Position numbers and translations under genes: made by a program. The notes under the pieces were generated by a model. The model searched no databases, was not told the origin of the DNA, and saw only the letters and a program-made list of their open reading frames with translations. Source: Triglochin maritima (taxonomy: Eukaryota; Streptophyta; Magnoliopsida; Alismatales; Juncaginaceae). From it: a DNA stretch of 64,000 nucleotides. The stretch covers positions 33,106,326-33,170,325 of the forward strand of contig OY821791.1 in NCBI GenBank assembly GCA_963682175.1, in the 5' to 3' direction. Shown one piece after another: positions 43,474 through 54,735 of this stretch. Within the stretch, counting starts at the first letter, position 1. The number at the start of each line of letters is the position of its first letter.

Positions 43474-44996
43474 TGTTAGGATTTATGGCCCTCTAATCGT
43501 TTAGAAATATGCGGAATTAAAAATATTAAGCGAAGGATTAAAGAGTAGAGACAATGCAAACCACAAATTGTCGACACCGGAGTTTAGAGAGGTTCGACAC
43601 CCACACCCGGGTCCTAGTCCTCCTCGCAAGCCTCGCTCGATCCCCCGAGCCTCGCTTACGGTTCCACTAACCGATCTCCGTTCCGGGCCGAGACCAACGC
43701 CGTTTACAACACCGAGCCTCGCGAACAACCTCGCCTCGCTCGTGTCTCCTCTCACAACCCGAGAGGGAGCTTCCTCGAAGCTTTTACAACTCTTTGATTC
43801 TTTGATATGGAAGTTGAATCATACTCTAACTAACACTCTATACTTGAGCACACTTGGATATGATATTGATCTAGGAATATGCAAGTGGTGAAGTTTAGGC
43901 TTGAGTGTTGTGGATTGAGAGCTTGAAGATGGAGAGGATTTGGCTTTGAGTATTGGATAGATAGGAAGTGTTCAAGAACTCCAAAGCAACCAAATGAGGT
44001 CCTATTTATAAGCTTTCAAGCTCATCTAGCCGTTTGGGAGTTGGTGGGGAATGGACCAATGAGAAAGCAAGATGTGACTTAAGCTCGGCCAGAAATCGAG
44101 ACAGATTCGGTCGACCGTTATCCACACGGTAGTCCGAAACATTGGTCTGAACTAAGAACTCGGTTGACCGATTATGTATCGGAGCACCGTTCACCAACCT
44201 CCAGTAGCTTTTATCTATTTAGCCCTAATTAAATTCGGTTCACCAAAGTCCATTCGGTTCACCGTTCCAAGGTGGACAGTAGAATTGATTGGGCTCTGAT
44301 CTACTCAAGTTCGGTTGACCGTGTATACTTCGGTAGACCGAAGTAGCGCGGGAATTGCACTGACAAAGCGTGGGAAATTGGTTTATCACTAACGGTCAAG
44401 TTAAATAGCCGTTGGGCTCGTAAAGCCAATTTGGATTCGGTAGACCGAAGTGTGTACGGTCATCCGAAAAGGGTCAAGTCAATTTGGGCTCTAGGGTCTT
44501 GATTTGAATGCGACTGTTGGAGCAAAGTCCAAAACCGGTCCAGGGCTATTCGGTCGACCGAAGGCGTTTTGGTCTTCCGTTGGGGCAATTCCAGAGAACA
44601 CCTAAGTCTTACTGGTAGGAAGAATTCGGCTATCCGACAGGTGTTCGGTGGACCGAACTAGGTAGAGTTCGGTTAACCGAAATAAGTTCGGTTTACCGAG
44701 AAATGACGGGACAGAATCCTAGTGCTCAAGTTTACATAAAATTCTATGGACTGAATAAATATAAAGTTACATGTCTTGGTCCAAAGCTTTGATTACAAGT
44801 CTTGAGTCTTGATGTCCTTGTCCCAATGCTCATTTCCTTGATTGTCTTGATCAACCTATTAAGATGATTGAAAGTATACAAACATATATGCAATGGATGT
44901 AATCATGTTTGCTCACTTTGATTGATTAGGTTGATTGATTAAGATTAGTTTAATTTATCATCAAAACTAATATAGATTAAGACCAAAAAGCCAACA
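43474..44996 (+). mobile_element. Solo LTR (TGTTAGG...CCAACA), Copia-like
   Basis: 1523 bp with a perfect 5-bp target duplication GTTGG (43469-43473, 44997-45001). It is related over most of its length to 34330-35448. It carries the best-ordered palindrome array in the window. No adjoining internal region. Confidence 0.92.
44108..44698. repeat. Eight paired CGGTNNACCG palindromes with fixed 9-bp spacing
   Basis: The pairs start at 44108, 44161, 44236, 44312, 44438, 44551, 44627 and 44670. Each is a 10-bp (often imperfect) palindrome, then exactly 9 bp, then a second one. The spacer sequence differs from pair to pair. Centre-to-centre distance is 19 bp. Confidence 0.93.
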
Positions 44997-45450
44997 GTTG
45001 GTACTTGGGTTTGTTCTTTCGAAGCAGAAGATAAGTTGTCCAGTACCAGAACATCAATATTATTCCTTGGGATACCATGGTGTCCCTTATTCGTTTTCCC
45101 CAAGGCCCAAACGACAATCTTTCAAGAGCTTACAAGATTTAAAAAAAAAACATATCCAAGATTAAGTCAACATGTTCAAATATTCACAATCACACTTTTT
45201 TTGTTATATCATGGACAAACTGATTTATATATTCAACATTAGGAACAGAGAATGTATGTTTTTGGATACTCAACTGTTCTCCAGTTTGAATATCAAAAGA
45301 ATGCTTGTGGTCGAACTCAAGACCATGGAATTCATTAATGCGTAGACCTTGAAATGCCCTGCAAATAAGATAAGAAAATTGAAATGCATGTGCAATGTCA
45401 AATTGAAGTAAGTTCAGATGTCAATTGAGTTAATGTATAGGATGACATAC

Positions 45451-47507
45451 TGTAACATCTCGAAAACAGCGGAAAATTTAAATTTTATCATCAAACACCA
45501 GAACCAATAATCAAGAGACAGGACTATTACTTCAAATAAAACATTCAACCGGTGCACCATATTACATCAGAGTTTGTCAAAAAGCTACATGATTACATCA
45601 GATAAAACAAAAGGAAGTACAAGTAATCATGTCGACCTCAGTGGTCCGAACGAGAGGATCTCGATCCCAAAATGCGAGCACCCGCCGTCACCACCCAACT
45701 GGACCTACTGCGGTCCTGAAATAAAACATACAATAATGCCTGAATTTCCATCAGGAAACCCCGTATGCCAAGCTCACCTGTATGAATGCAGTAGTACAAT
45801 GAACCTATCATATTAGTGGCATGTCATGTTATCAACAGTAAGGAAAACAGTTCCCCCGAAGGGTAAAATGGGACATCAGTCCAACAATCCCTCGGAGACC
45901 TACCGTAGGCACATACGGTCTTACGGAACAATCCGTAACGCTCCCCACACGCGGCTATACTAATCATGGGGCTCGGTAAGGAGCGCCCGTAAAGTCCGAG
46001 TCGTGAGAAACAGATCTGTATCTATAGTGGTCAAACCACATCAACGGAGTCGTCGCTCAGTCGGTCCATCAATCATCTCAGTAGGTGTCCAACTGAGGAA
46101 TCATAGCCGGAACAACATCGACAACATCATATCTGGAACAACATCAGCCCATCATCGCCGGAACAGCATCGACGGCATCACCGGCACAACATCGGTGGTC
46201 CAACATACGTCTAGCATAACATCAGACGGTTTCAGACCGAAGTCCGCCAGGTCATCAGGCTCCACGAGCCGCACATCATCATACATTGGGATCCACGATC
46301 CCTCAGGTCTGCTACCATGCCATGAGTCCATCAATCCATCACATTATGCCACAATCCATACACGGAGGTGGCAAGTCCCAAATACCCACACTCTTCCATA
46401 CGGCGGTCCCTGGGCAGGCACGTGTAACGCACCTGCCGTCACCTCCCGGCTCACGCACTAGGCAAGGACACGGGTTTCCATGGACAAAGTTGGCACTATA
46501 CAAGGACTGAGAATTTAGTTCTGCACACAACGGTCGACCGAATGAGGCAATCCGGTGGACCGTTCCCATGGGGTTCGGTCGATCGAAAGTCTGCAACGGT
46601 CGAACTCTCTGCGCCTAACCTAAGTCCAAACGGTCGAACAATAGTCTAAAACCGGTCGTCCGATACGTGGTCATAATCCAGGGTCTGGTCAAAATCATAC
46701 AAGTCTAATCGGTCGACCGACTCAGGGGTCCCGGTCGACCGAATACTACCAGGGGCATCCTAGTAGTCTAAGTCATATAACGGTCGCACGAGATATAAAA
46801 TCGGTCGAACATCATGCAATATAATCAAGTTCACTTAAGTTCCAGTCGAACGAAAAAGAACAGACACTCTTCCGACCCACCAACATATGCACAACCGGTC
46901 GACCGTCCCAAGGCATCGTTCGTTTGGTGATGGTTAAAGTCGGGAAAAACACTAAACCAATCGACCACTCGAAGGAACCGGTCGATAGCAACCCCGCACC
47001 AGCCGGGGAATTTACGTCGTTTCTCGCCGCCAGTGAGGTCTCCGACCTCCCGCGAACGACCACAATATCCCTCCATCACGGTAAGCAACAAAACCAAGCT
47101 ATTGAACCGGCATGCCTTTCCAAGATGACGAAACTCGCCGGAGCCTTGCTCGCACACGTCGTCTCCGGAAAAACCTCCTCACGTCCGATCTCCCGCGCCT
47201 CACTCCTCCGGACCACGCTCGCTGCCGCTCACCGGAGTCACCGCCTACGCCGTTGCTCGCCGGGAAAAGAGAGAAGAAGGTGAAAGATGTTTGTGAGGGA
47301 GAAGGAAGGAGAAGAAGAAGAAAAGGAGATGGAGGAGGTGGGTTGGGTTTTTTAAACCAACACCCAACACCCAAAGGACACCCCCACCATACTCTCCCTC
47401 ACCTCACACACATCACCACCATACCTCCACCCATACTCTCTCTCTCTCTCCAAGTCAACTCCCACCTAACTAACCATTTAACCCTAATTGGGTTTAGGGA
47501 TTTAACA
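45451..47507. mobile_element. Chromovirus-type LTR, left member of an inverted pair
   Basis: Starts TGTAACATCTCG and matches 40681-42616 in its early part (CAGCGGAAAATTT, GGTGCACCA, the CCTGAATTTCC region). It ends near TTTAACA at 47507. Palindrome cluster at 46529-46930. No target duplication at the outer edges. Confidence 0.75.
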
Positions 47508-48715
47508 ATCCACCCACCTGTAACGGTCTACTGGTGTGTGCTTTGGTCGACCGGTTGTAGTGTAATCTTAGGAATCTGCATTGCATCGGTCGAACGATGC
47601 TTTGGGCAGTCGATCGGCTAAGTAATTTAGGTAGACTCTGTTGGTTTGGTTGAACGGGTCTTCTTTTCCGTTTGTCCGGTTACACTGTTGGTGAGTTGGT
47701 TGGGGGCATAGACCATCTAAACAATCGACCGCCTTGATGACCACTTCGAGCGATTTCACCTGTAGCAAGTCGGTTCAGGCCTAGACCTTCTAAACGGTTG
47801 ACCGCTTATATGATTTGTTCGGCCGTTGCCTTGTTGACTGGTCTGGACAAAGCGTGGACCATCCAAATAGTCGACCGCTCTTGACTCTGGTCCGACCGAT
47901 AGCTTAAGTTAACTTATGATTTGTGCGACCGATCGTATGTTGGATCGATCGTTGTTTTATGATCCAAACGGTCGACTGGTAGAAGTTGAAATTGAGACTC
48001 AAAGTTCCTGTTATTTTCGGTCGAAAGGGTCACCTGTCAGGGGATGGTTTGACCGACCGGGCTACGGCTCCGTTGTGGTGGTGTAGACCACGTGGTTCGC
48101 TTTGCAAGGAAGTGCGGACGCTCCTCACCGATCCCTTTGGCTCAAGTAGTCGCATGTAGGGGTGTGTCCCGTACTGTCCGTAAGACCGTATGTGCCTACA
48201 GTAGGTTTCCGATGGAGACCCGATGTTGTTGCTGGACTGTTGGCCTTGTTGACCCTTTGAGAGTATTTATTGTTGCTGTGAGACTGATATCCTATTTTAC
48301 CCTTGGAGGGGATTTGATGCATTGCTGATGATGACATGACATGCTACTAGTATGATAGGTTCATTACCGTACTGTTGCATTCATATAGGTGAGCTTGACA
48401 TACGAGGTTTCCTAATGGGAAACTCATGCATTATTGTTTGACTCATGTTTCAGAACCGCAGTAGGTTCTGTCGGGTGATGACAGCGGACACACACATTTT
48501 GGGGTCAGGATCCTCTTCGGACTCTTCGAGGTCGTCATGATTACTTGTATCTGTCTTTCGTTGTATTGATGTAATCATGTATTTTGACAAATTCTGTTGT
48601 ATTTTGGTGCACCGACTGATTATATTTATGAGTAACATTCCCGCTTGAATTGTCGTCATCTTGAGATCTCTTTATTGTTTAAATTTTAAATTTTCCGCTG
48701 TTTCGGGCTGTTACA
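47508..48715. mobile_element. Chromovirus-type LTR, right member, inverted and truncated
   Basis: Reverse complement starts TGTAACAGCCCG at 48715 and aligns with the start of 45451. It is about 850 bp shorter, cut at the junction with its partner. Palindromes continue at 47540-48060. Confidence 0.75.
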
Positions 48716-48740
48716 GTTATGACATTCGCAACATACCATT

Positions 48741-50112
48741 AGATATCTTCCGCATCTCATGGTTAGAAATTAAGGATATATATGATGGTATCATAGTATT
48801 ACTAATTACACTTATCATCTGATGTGAAAGTATTATGATATTAGCCAACATCTTTGTGTTTAATAGTAGATATTTTAGATATTTAGTACGTACATTCTTG
48901 GGAAAAGTTGAATAATTGGACGAACTAGATGACTCAACCCCTGGTGTAAGTAAGACATATCTACTATTGATGTTTGACAGTGGAAAGCTTTTCCGGTTTA
49001 AGATACAATTTTATTCCCTGGTTTTCTACAATATTTTTAACATTTTACTCACCCTTGTAGTAATCATTTAATCATAATAGAGTTACCAATGTGGATATGA
49101 TTTACTCAAACAAACATCAAGAAACTATTTAAACCTCCAAGATTGTCTTTTTCGGTCCTGCGGTGTGGCTTTTGTAAGATGAAAGGTTGTGACTTTTGCA
49201 AAACTAAATACCGATGACTATACAACTTGTGAGTTTATATCAACATCACTTTGGTTGTGTGCCTACTGCTATACCTGTGTTGTTTTTCTTGGTCTATTAT
49301 TTATATTGAACACGGGTATCATTCGTTCAGATATTTTCTTGAACTTGTTTTCCATTTTATTATGGGTGCCACTGAAGAATCTATTTGGATAATTCAACAG
49401 TGAGATGTTTTAGTGCATTTTTGGCTTATTATTTAGTATTTACTTTCTTTTTAATGTTTGTCTTTTTTTGGTTTTGGTACTTTCTCATAGTTAATTTTGT
49501 CAACCAAACCAAAACATAAAAAAAAAGGCCAGAATGACTCCCAAGTACCACATTATCTCAACTACCTCAGGCTTCTAGCTATGGTGAAACATAATGACAT
49601 CATGAAGTTGCCTTTTTATTCTGCAATAATCAAGCATGTATCGTAGTTGCAAGGTGTTGAAGTTCATATCAATAAATACATAAATATGTAGATATCTATG
49701 TCACAACTTTTTCAGAGGAATAAAGCGTGACTATGTTCATTTCTCCCGCTACGTGCTTTAAAAGATTGTGATATTTGGTTACCAACAAAAAACACATCAA
49801 TGAAGTAATATTGATTGCCAGAAAGTAAGAAAATGAAGCATGCAAAACCTTGAAAGCAATAGATTGGGGGAATACGTAAACTTTGATGAACATAAATACA
49901 AGGACTCTAAAGTAAACATTTTCATGTTTGACGAAGAGGAGAACTTTCCCAATAATCGCTACAGCTCGATTTAACCCTTCTTGTAGGACAACGACACTGG
50001 TTTTTTTGTGTGACGTGTTCACTTCATGATGCAGAGTTGATTATTAACTTGTAGTAAGAGAATCTTGTTTTTAAAAGTTCACATACTTAGGAAACAAGGG
50101 CAAACTTACAAC
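48741..50112 (+). repeat. Segmental duplication D3 with inverted TTC5-like exon 10
   Basis: 48741 to about 49690 matches 25560-26480 (D1) with more substitutions and indels than D2. From 49690 it continues as the reverse complement of TTC5-like intron 10 and exon 10 (about 50028-49914). It stops in exon 9 at 50112, where a Copia LTR starts. It is the most diverged of the three copies. Confidence 0.85.
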
Positions 50113-50116
50113 AAAT

Positions 50117-50629
50117 TGTTGGTACAATTACAAATATAATAATATATTAAAGTGGATTACAGACGTTGAATAAATATTTCAGTAGAATTCATATTAAGCG
50201 AACGCACAAAATCTTGTTTGAACAACAAAGAATAATGATTTGAAAACACCTTACAAACCGAATTGTCTAATTCCGACTTGCCTTAGAGAAAATATCGTCC
50301 CACGTACCAGTGCGATGAGTCTGAAGAATCGACCACCGGAAAATGCTGGAATTCGTGGAGACAAAAACCGCTGGAGCGGTTTTTCGTTGAAAGAGAGAAA
50401 AATAAAAGGTGCATTATTTTTTTTTCTAGGTGGAGTGTAAGACAATTTATAGTAGTCTATAGCAAAAAATATGACTCTTTAACCCTACTAACGTGGGCCC
50501 ATGATCACCATGTGTGCAAGTGTACATGGGTCTGACCACCCCTCCACTCATTCCACTCTCTTCACTTCTCAATAATTAGATTTTCTCAATTAAGTTGTTC
50601 ATGGGCCTAGCCAAACTTAATAATCAACA
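50117..50629 (-). mobile_element. Copia 3' LTR
   Basis: 513 bp reading TGTTGATTATT...CCAACA on the minus strand, preceded by the polypurine tract TTGTGGGAGAT (50640-50630). It belongs to the minus-strand Copia fragment 51619-50640. Confidence 0.8.
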
Positions 50630-50639
50630 ATCTCCCACA

Positions 50640-51619
50640 AATTCATTGTTGATAGAGTGACCAAATCTTGCAGCCCTTGCTTTCAGTAATGATACCTCTC
50701 GAGTTTGAACTATTACCTGAGTCCTTCAACTTTACCACCACAGGAACTAAGTGAAACAAAATCTTGAACTTAAACCTTTGTTGCGGAGGTATCCATTGAG
50801 AACAACACCAAGCATGTTATACTGTAATGTACATGGTTGATGCATTACGACTATGTATCCATATCCTATTTCATGAATGCTTTCAAGGAATGACTCATAA
50901 TCCTCTAATTGCGGCCACACAATTGCATTCACATAGTTGAGCTTATCCAAAGATGCATTGCTAACATCTTGTCTCAAAGACTTGAACTCATTCAGAGTCT
51001 ATACTCACTAAACTAGCAATTTCAGCAACATATCCATTCTTTGGGGGTATTGACACAGATACAATGTATGACCTACAATGCATCACCAATTGGTCGCTCT
51101 CAATTCACTCAAGTTGTTATTTACCTAATTGAAACAACTTCATGAGATCTCCACTCAAATTGGTTGGGTTGCCGTTCCAGATGAGTTTTGAAATGAGTCT
51201 CAGTCTCATCCCCAACTTGGATTTTAGAACTTGAGCTAGATCAAGTCCTTTGGTGAAAGAATCAACGATATTGTTTTTAATACCAACAAAATCAACAACT
51301 ATCACCTTTCCGAGACTAACTCCCTCATAGAATTCAGTCTGACTTTGATGTGTCTCCTTTGTTTGTTATTATACTTTGAGCTTCTTAACTTTGCAATAGT
51401 ATTCATACTAGCATAATGCACAAATATTGCAGGAACTAGTTTGCTGGTCATTGACAATTCAGAAAGGAGTCCTTTGAACCACTCACCTTCCATTCCACTT
51501 GTATCCAAAGCACAAAGTTCAGCCTCAAATGTAGATCAAGAAAATATGGTGTGTTTTGTAGACCTCCAGGAGACTGCACATCCACCCAGAGTAAAAACAT
51601 ACCATGTAGCTGAAGAGAA
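50640..51619 (-). pseudogene. Copia polyprotein 3' end (RNase H), degraded
   Basis: Reads the Copia RNase H region: YVFTLGG, AVSWRS, then ALDTSGMEGEWFKGLLSEL, NKQRRHIKVR and DSFTKGL. Frames are broken by stops (for example near 51300 and 51550). Between it and the LTR is about 450 bp with no recognised domain. The upstream part of the element is cut at 51619 by LTR family X. Confidence 0.75.
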
Positions 51620-53590
51620 TGTGTTCTTTTTAAATGTCAATTATTATGAACTGGATGTGCAAAAAATTTGTTCCTTGATTAATGTATTCATCTTTTGGAA
51701 GTGTTAAGGAAGAGACTTTTGTTCCTTAATCATAGACCTCTAAAAGATAATGGTCTACATAAATCAAAAGTTATTTACAATCATGGTAATTAACATAGAA
51801 CATTAATTACCGAGATAAGATTGTTGTGTTTGTCATCGATTGTTGTAGCTCTACAAATAATTGACGACACGAGTATACAAAAGAGGAAAATAGTTACTTT
51901 TATATATTGAATAGACCTAACAAGTAAAACATGATGAAATTGTGTTTCGTGTCATTAATGTTTTACTGTGTCTTGAATCCTAAGATATGAGACATATCTT
52001 TTCACTCAAGAAGTGCTTGATTTGATTATTGTCAAAATCTAACAAATGTGACACATTTCTACTTTGTATATATTCTTAATATCATGAGGCAATGGACAGA
52101 CACAAGTGATGCACTCACATCACTAAATGGATCGTGTTTAGTTCGAGTGGAACAAGACATCTATACTAATTGGGTAACCATAATGTGTAGCTAGATACCA
52201 CTTATAGTTTGAGATATTGAGTGTTCAATATAACTGTCAATTTAGCTTAGATCCTCCTATATGTCACACCACAAAACTGGGAAACAAGAAGCTTGATTTT
52301 TGAGTTCATATGATGTGTCGGGTTTCATGAGAAAAGAGACACATGGGGTGAATCAATAAAATTAATATGTCGCGAAAATTGACATAATTATAATCAATGA
52401 TAAATTCATATGAGGTGTATATATTATGGGGTGTAATAATTTAATATTACATAGGATAATACATTACAAAAGATATGAATTTGCTAAAAACCCCAAAAGA
52501 TTAAATTTTGTTGGATATAAATCTAAAATTTGACAAAGGCAAAATCAGGGTCAAAACGGTCAACCGTTTTGGGTTCGATCGACCGAGGTGTCTTAGGAAC
52601 GGTCCACCGGACAAAGATCGGATAAACACAAATGATTGACCGAAATTGTCTGGAGTGTCTGGGCAATTGGATTCGGTCAATCGGGCGTAAACGGTCAACT
52701 GAGATAAAATATCCAGGAGTTGTCCTGGGATATTTTCGGTAGACCGAAAGTGACACGGTTGTTCAAAGAGATTTGCCAGGAGAAATTTATGTGGGTCAAC
52801 GGTCGACCGGAGAGAGACGTGGTTTGCCCGAAATTTTCCAGGGAATTTTTCTCATGAATATTCGGTCGACCGTCGAGCTCATGGTCATCCGAACTTGAGT
52901 AAAACTGAATGGTTCGGTCGACTGAGTTTAGAACTCGGTTAACCGAACAACAAGATTTCTGCCTGAATTATTAAGAGAATAATTAGATTATGGGTTGAAT
53001 TAATTCCAGATTTGATCAAACGTTTTTGAGGATGCTTATGTGGCAATTTGGGATTAATTTTAGGAGAGAAAATGCAAGAGATCATGATTAGAGAATAGTT
53101 CAAGATATATATGTTTTGGGAGCCTATAAAAGGACCCCTCATCCTACTTGTTTAATACATGCATAATTCTCTCTCTCTCTCTCTCTCTCTAATCCCTCCC
53201 TTAATCATCACGAAAATCTCTTAATAGTTTGTGAGTTTTGGAGATAGAAATCTCAGGAGCTTAAAGATGAGTTATTAGCTAGATTCTAAGCTTAATAAAA
53301 GATTGATTGGCTAGCTCATTTCTCTCTAATCTTGTTTAGAGTTTGGTGAACATTTGGAGGTGAATTTGTAGGCGATTCGACGAGCAACGGAACACCGGAT
53401 CTTCTGAAAGGTATTAGAGAACCTTTGGGTATGATCCTCTCTCTCTTTTGTTTATTTTAATATATGTAGGAATGCATGATATTAGAATAAACATAGACAT
53501 GTACATAAAATCAATGAAAATATGAAATCAATCATGTATGTTTGTATTAATTTTTTTAAAATATGCATATACATAGGGACACGAAATCCT
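51620..53590 (+). mobile_element. LTR family X (starts TGTGTTC), plus orientation
   Basis: Matches 9481-10257 and the inverted copy 56456-54735. It contains a palindrome cluster (52556-52945), a TATA box TATAAAA at 53125-53131, a CT microsatellite (53170-53191) and downstream sequence fitting R-U5. The right end is not exactly placed. Confidence 0.7.
53125..53131 (+). promoter_or_regulatory. TATA box of LTR family X
   Basis: TATAAAAGGACCCC context; the inverted copy has TATAAATAGG at the matching place (about 54765-54756, minus). Confidence 0.6.
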
Positions 53591-53608
53591 ATATTAAATG
53601 GTCCTAAT

Positions 53609-54062
53609 TTTGGACTATAGACTACTATAAAATATCTTGCACTCCACCCAGAAAAAACCACAAAAATAATACACCTTTTATTTTTCTCTCTCTCAACAAA
53701 AAACTGCTCCCACGATTTTTGTCTCCACGAATTCCAATGTTCTCCGGCGGCTCGATTCTTGTCAGGTTTCGATCTGGTTTCGAGGTTCGTCGACTCCAGT
53801 GTACGCCCGTTCGACGATGGAACAATTTTATCCTAGGAGAAAAGTGTCAGACCCATCACACCGGTATGTGGGGGCGATATTTTCTCTGAGGCAAGTTGGA
53901 ATTCGACAGCTCGGTTTGTATGGTGTTTTCTAATCATTATTCGTCGTTGTTTGTTGTTCAAACATGACTTTTTGCGTTCGCATAATTTGAATTCTGTTGA
54001 AATATTTATTTGACATCTGTAAGCCACTGTATTACATGATTATATTTGTAATTGTTCCAACA
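53609..54062 (+). mobile_element. Copia LTR fragment, plus orientation
   Basis: Matches the 3' part of the LTR 50629-50117 in opposite orientation and ends ATTGTTCCAACA. The 5' part is missing at the junction with LTR X. Confidence 0.75.
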
Positions 54063-54082
54063 GTCTCAGACAAAATATTTGC

Positions 54083-54735
54083 TATGTCGAGTAATAATTC
54101 GTTTGCACCAAAAGTGGACATGTCAAGCATGCTGGAAAAAAGTTTCGCACGGAATTTCAAACGTTGGCAACAACGTATGAAAATATGATAGACCACTATT
54201 GGTTTGGTTGATGTAATTGAAAATGCTTGTCCACTTTCAGAAGTTGAAGATCCCAAAATCAAAGCAGCACAAGAGATGTGGATAAAGAGGGACCAATTAT
54301 GTCGATGTTGTATTTTGTTGGCTCTGTCCAATGTGCACTTCGATGTATATAGTTAATTCTCCTCTGCCTTTGTAACTGCAAAGGATTTGTGGAATGAGTT
54401 GGATAAAAAATATAAAACTGAGGACTTAGGTCATGAAAAGTTTTATGTTGGAAAATTCCTGAAGTTTCAAATTAGGGGTAAGCACCGATGATCCACCAGA
54501 CCTGGACCATCTACGGGGTCCGAACCGAACACCAGACCGGTCGGATCCGGTTCGGACCGAACCCGGACTGATCGATCCAGTCTGGTCCAAAAGCCCAGAT
54601 CTGAGTGCTTTTAGCATTGACGTCCGTATATGATTTTATGATCCATCAAATGGATGTAAAAACTGCTTTTCTTCATGGTGATCTTGAAGAAGAAATTTAT
54701 ATGGATCAGCCTGAAAGATTTGCAATTCATGTATA
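54083..54735 (+). pseudogene. Copia gag joined to a reverse transcriptase scrap
   Basis: 54089-54475 reads a Copia gag with stops (MSSNNSFAPKVDMSSMLEKS, later LWNELDKKYKTEDLG). 54476-54618 is a GGTCC-rich MITE-like insert. 54645-54732 reads the RT motif QMDVKTAFLHGDLEEEIYM. Protease, integrase and most of RT are missing, so this is an internally deleted copy. Confidence 0.75.

Larger units (their letters stand above)
43431..45358 (-). pseudogene. 3' fragment of an ABCG (ABCG7-like) transporter gene, last exon split by an LTR
   Basis: The penultimate exon at 45358-45275 reads AFQGLRINEFHGLEFD and ends IQTGEQ. The last exon starts at 45128 (LERLSFG, then ILMFWYWTTYLLLRKNKPKY). It is interrupted at 44997 by a solo LTR and ends at a stop near 43430 after HQLHSSSF. 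This is the end of the transmembrane domain of ABCG half-transporters of the ABCG7 type. These are plasma-membrane or plastid ATP-driven exporters. No upstream exon (ATPase domain) is visible. The last acceptor (TAAG before CTCTTG) does not join cleanly in frame with the GAACA-GT donor, and the 1.5-kb insertion would disrupt the mRNA. I therefore treat it as a dead fragment. Confidence 0.65.

Noticed and set aside
46003..46461. 152-codon open stretch in an LTR
   Set aside because: Low-complexity Ser/His/Ile repeats within LTR sequence; no support for a gene.
45446..48720. Single foldback DNA transposon with long terminal inverted repeats
   Set aside because: The two arms are LTRs of the same family as the solo LTR at 40681, of unequal length, and the flanks lack a target duplication.
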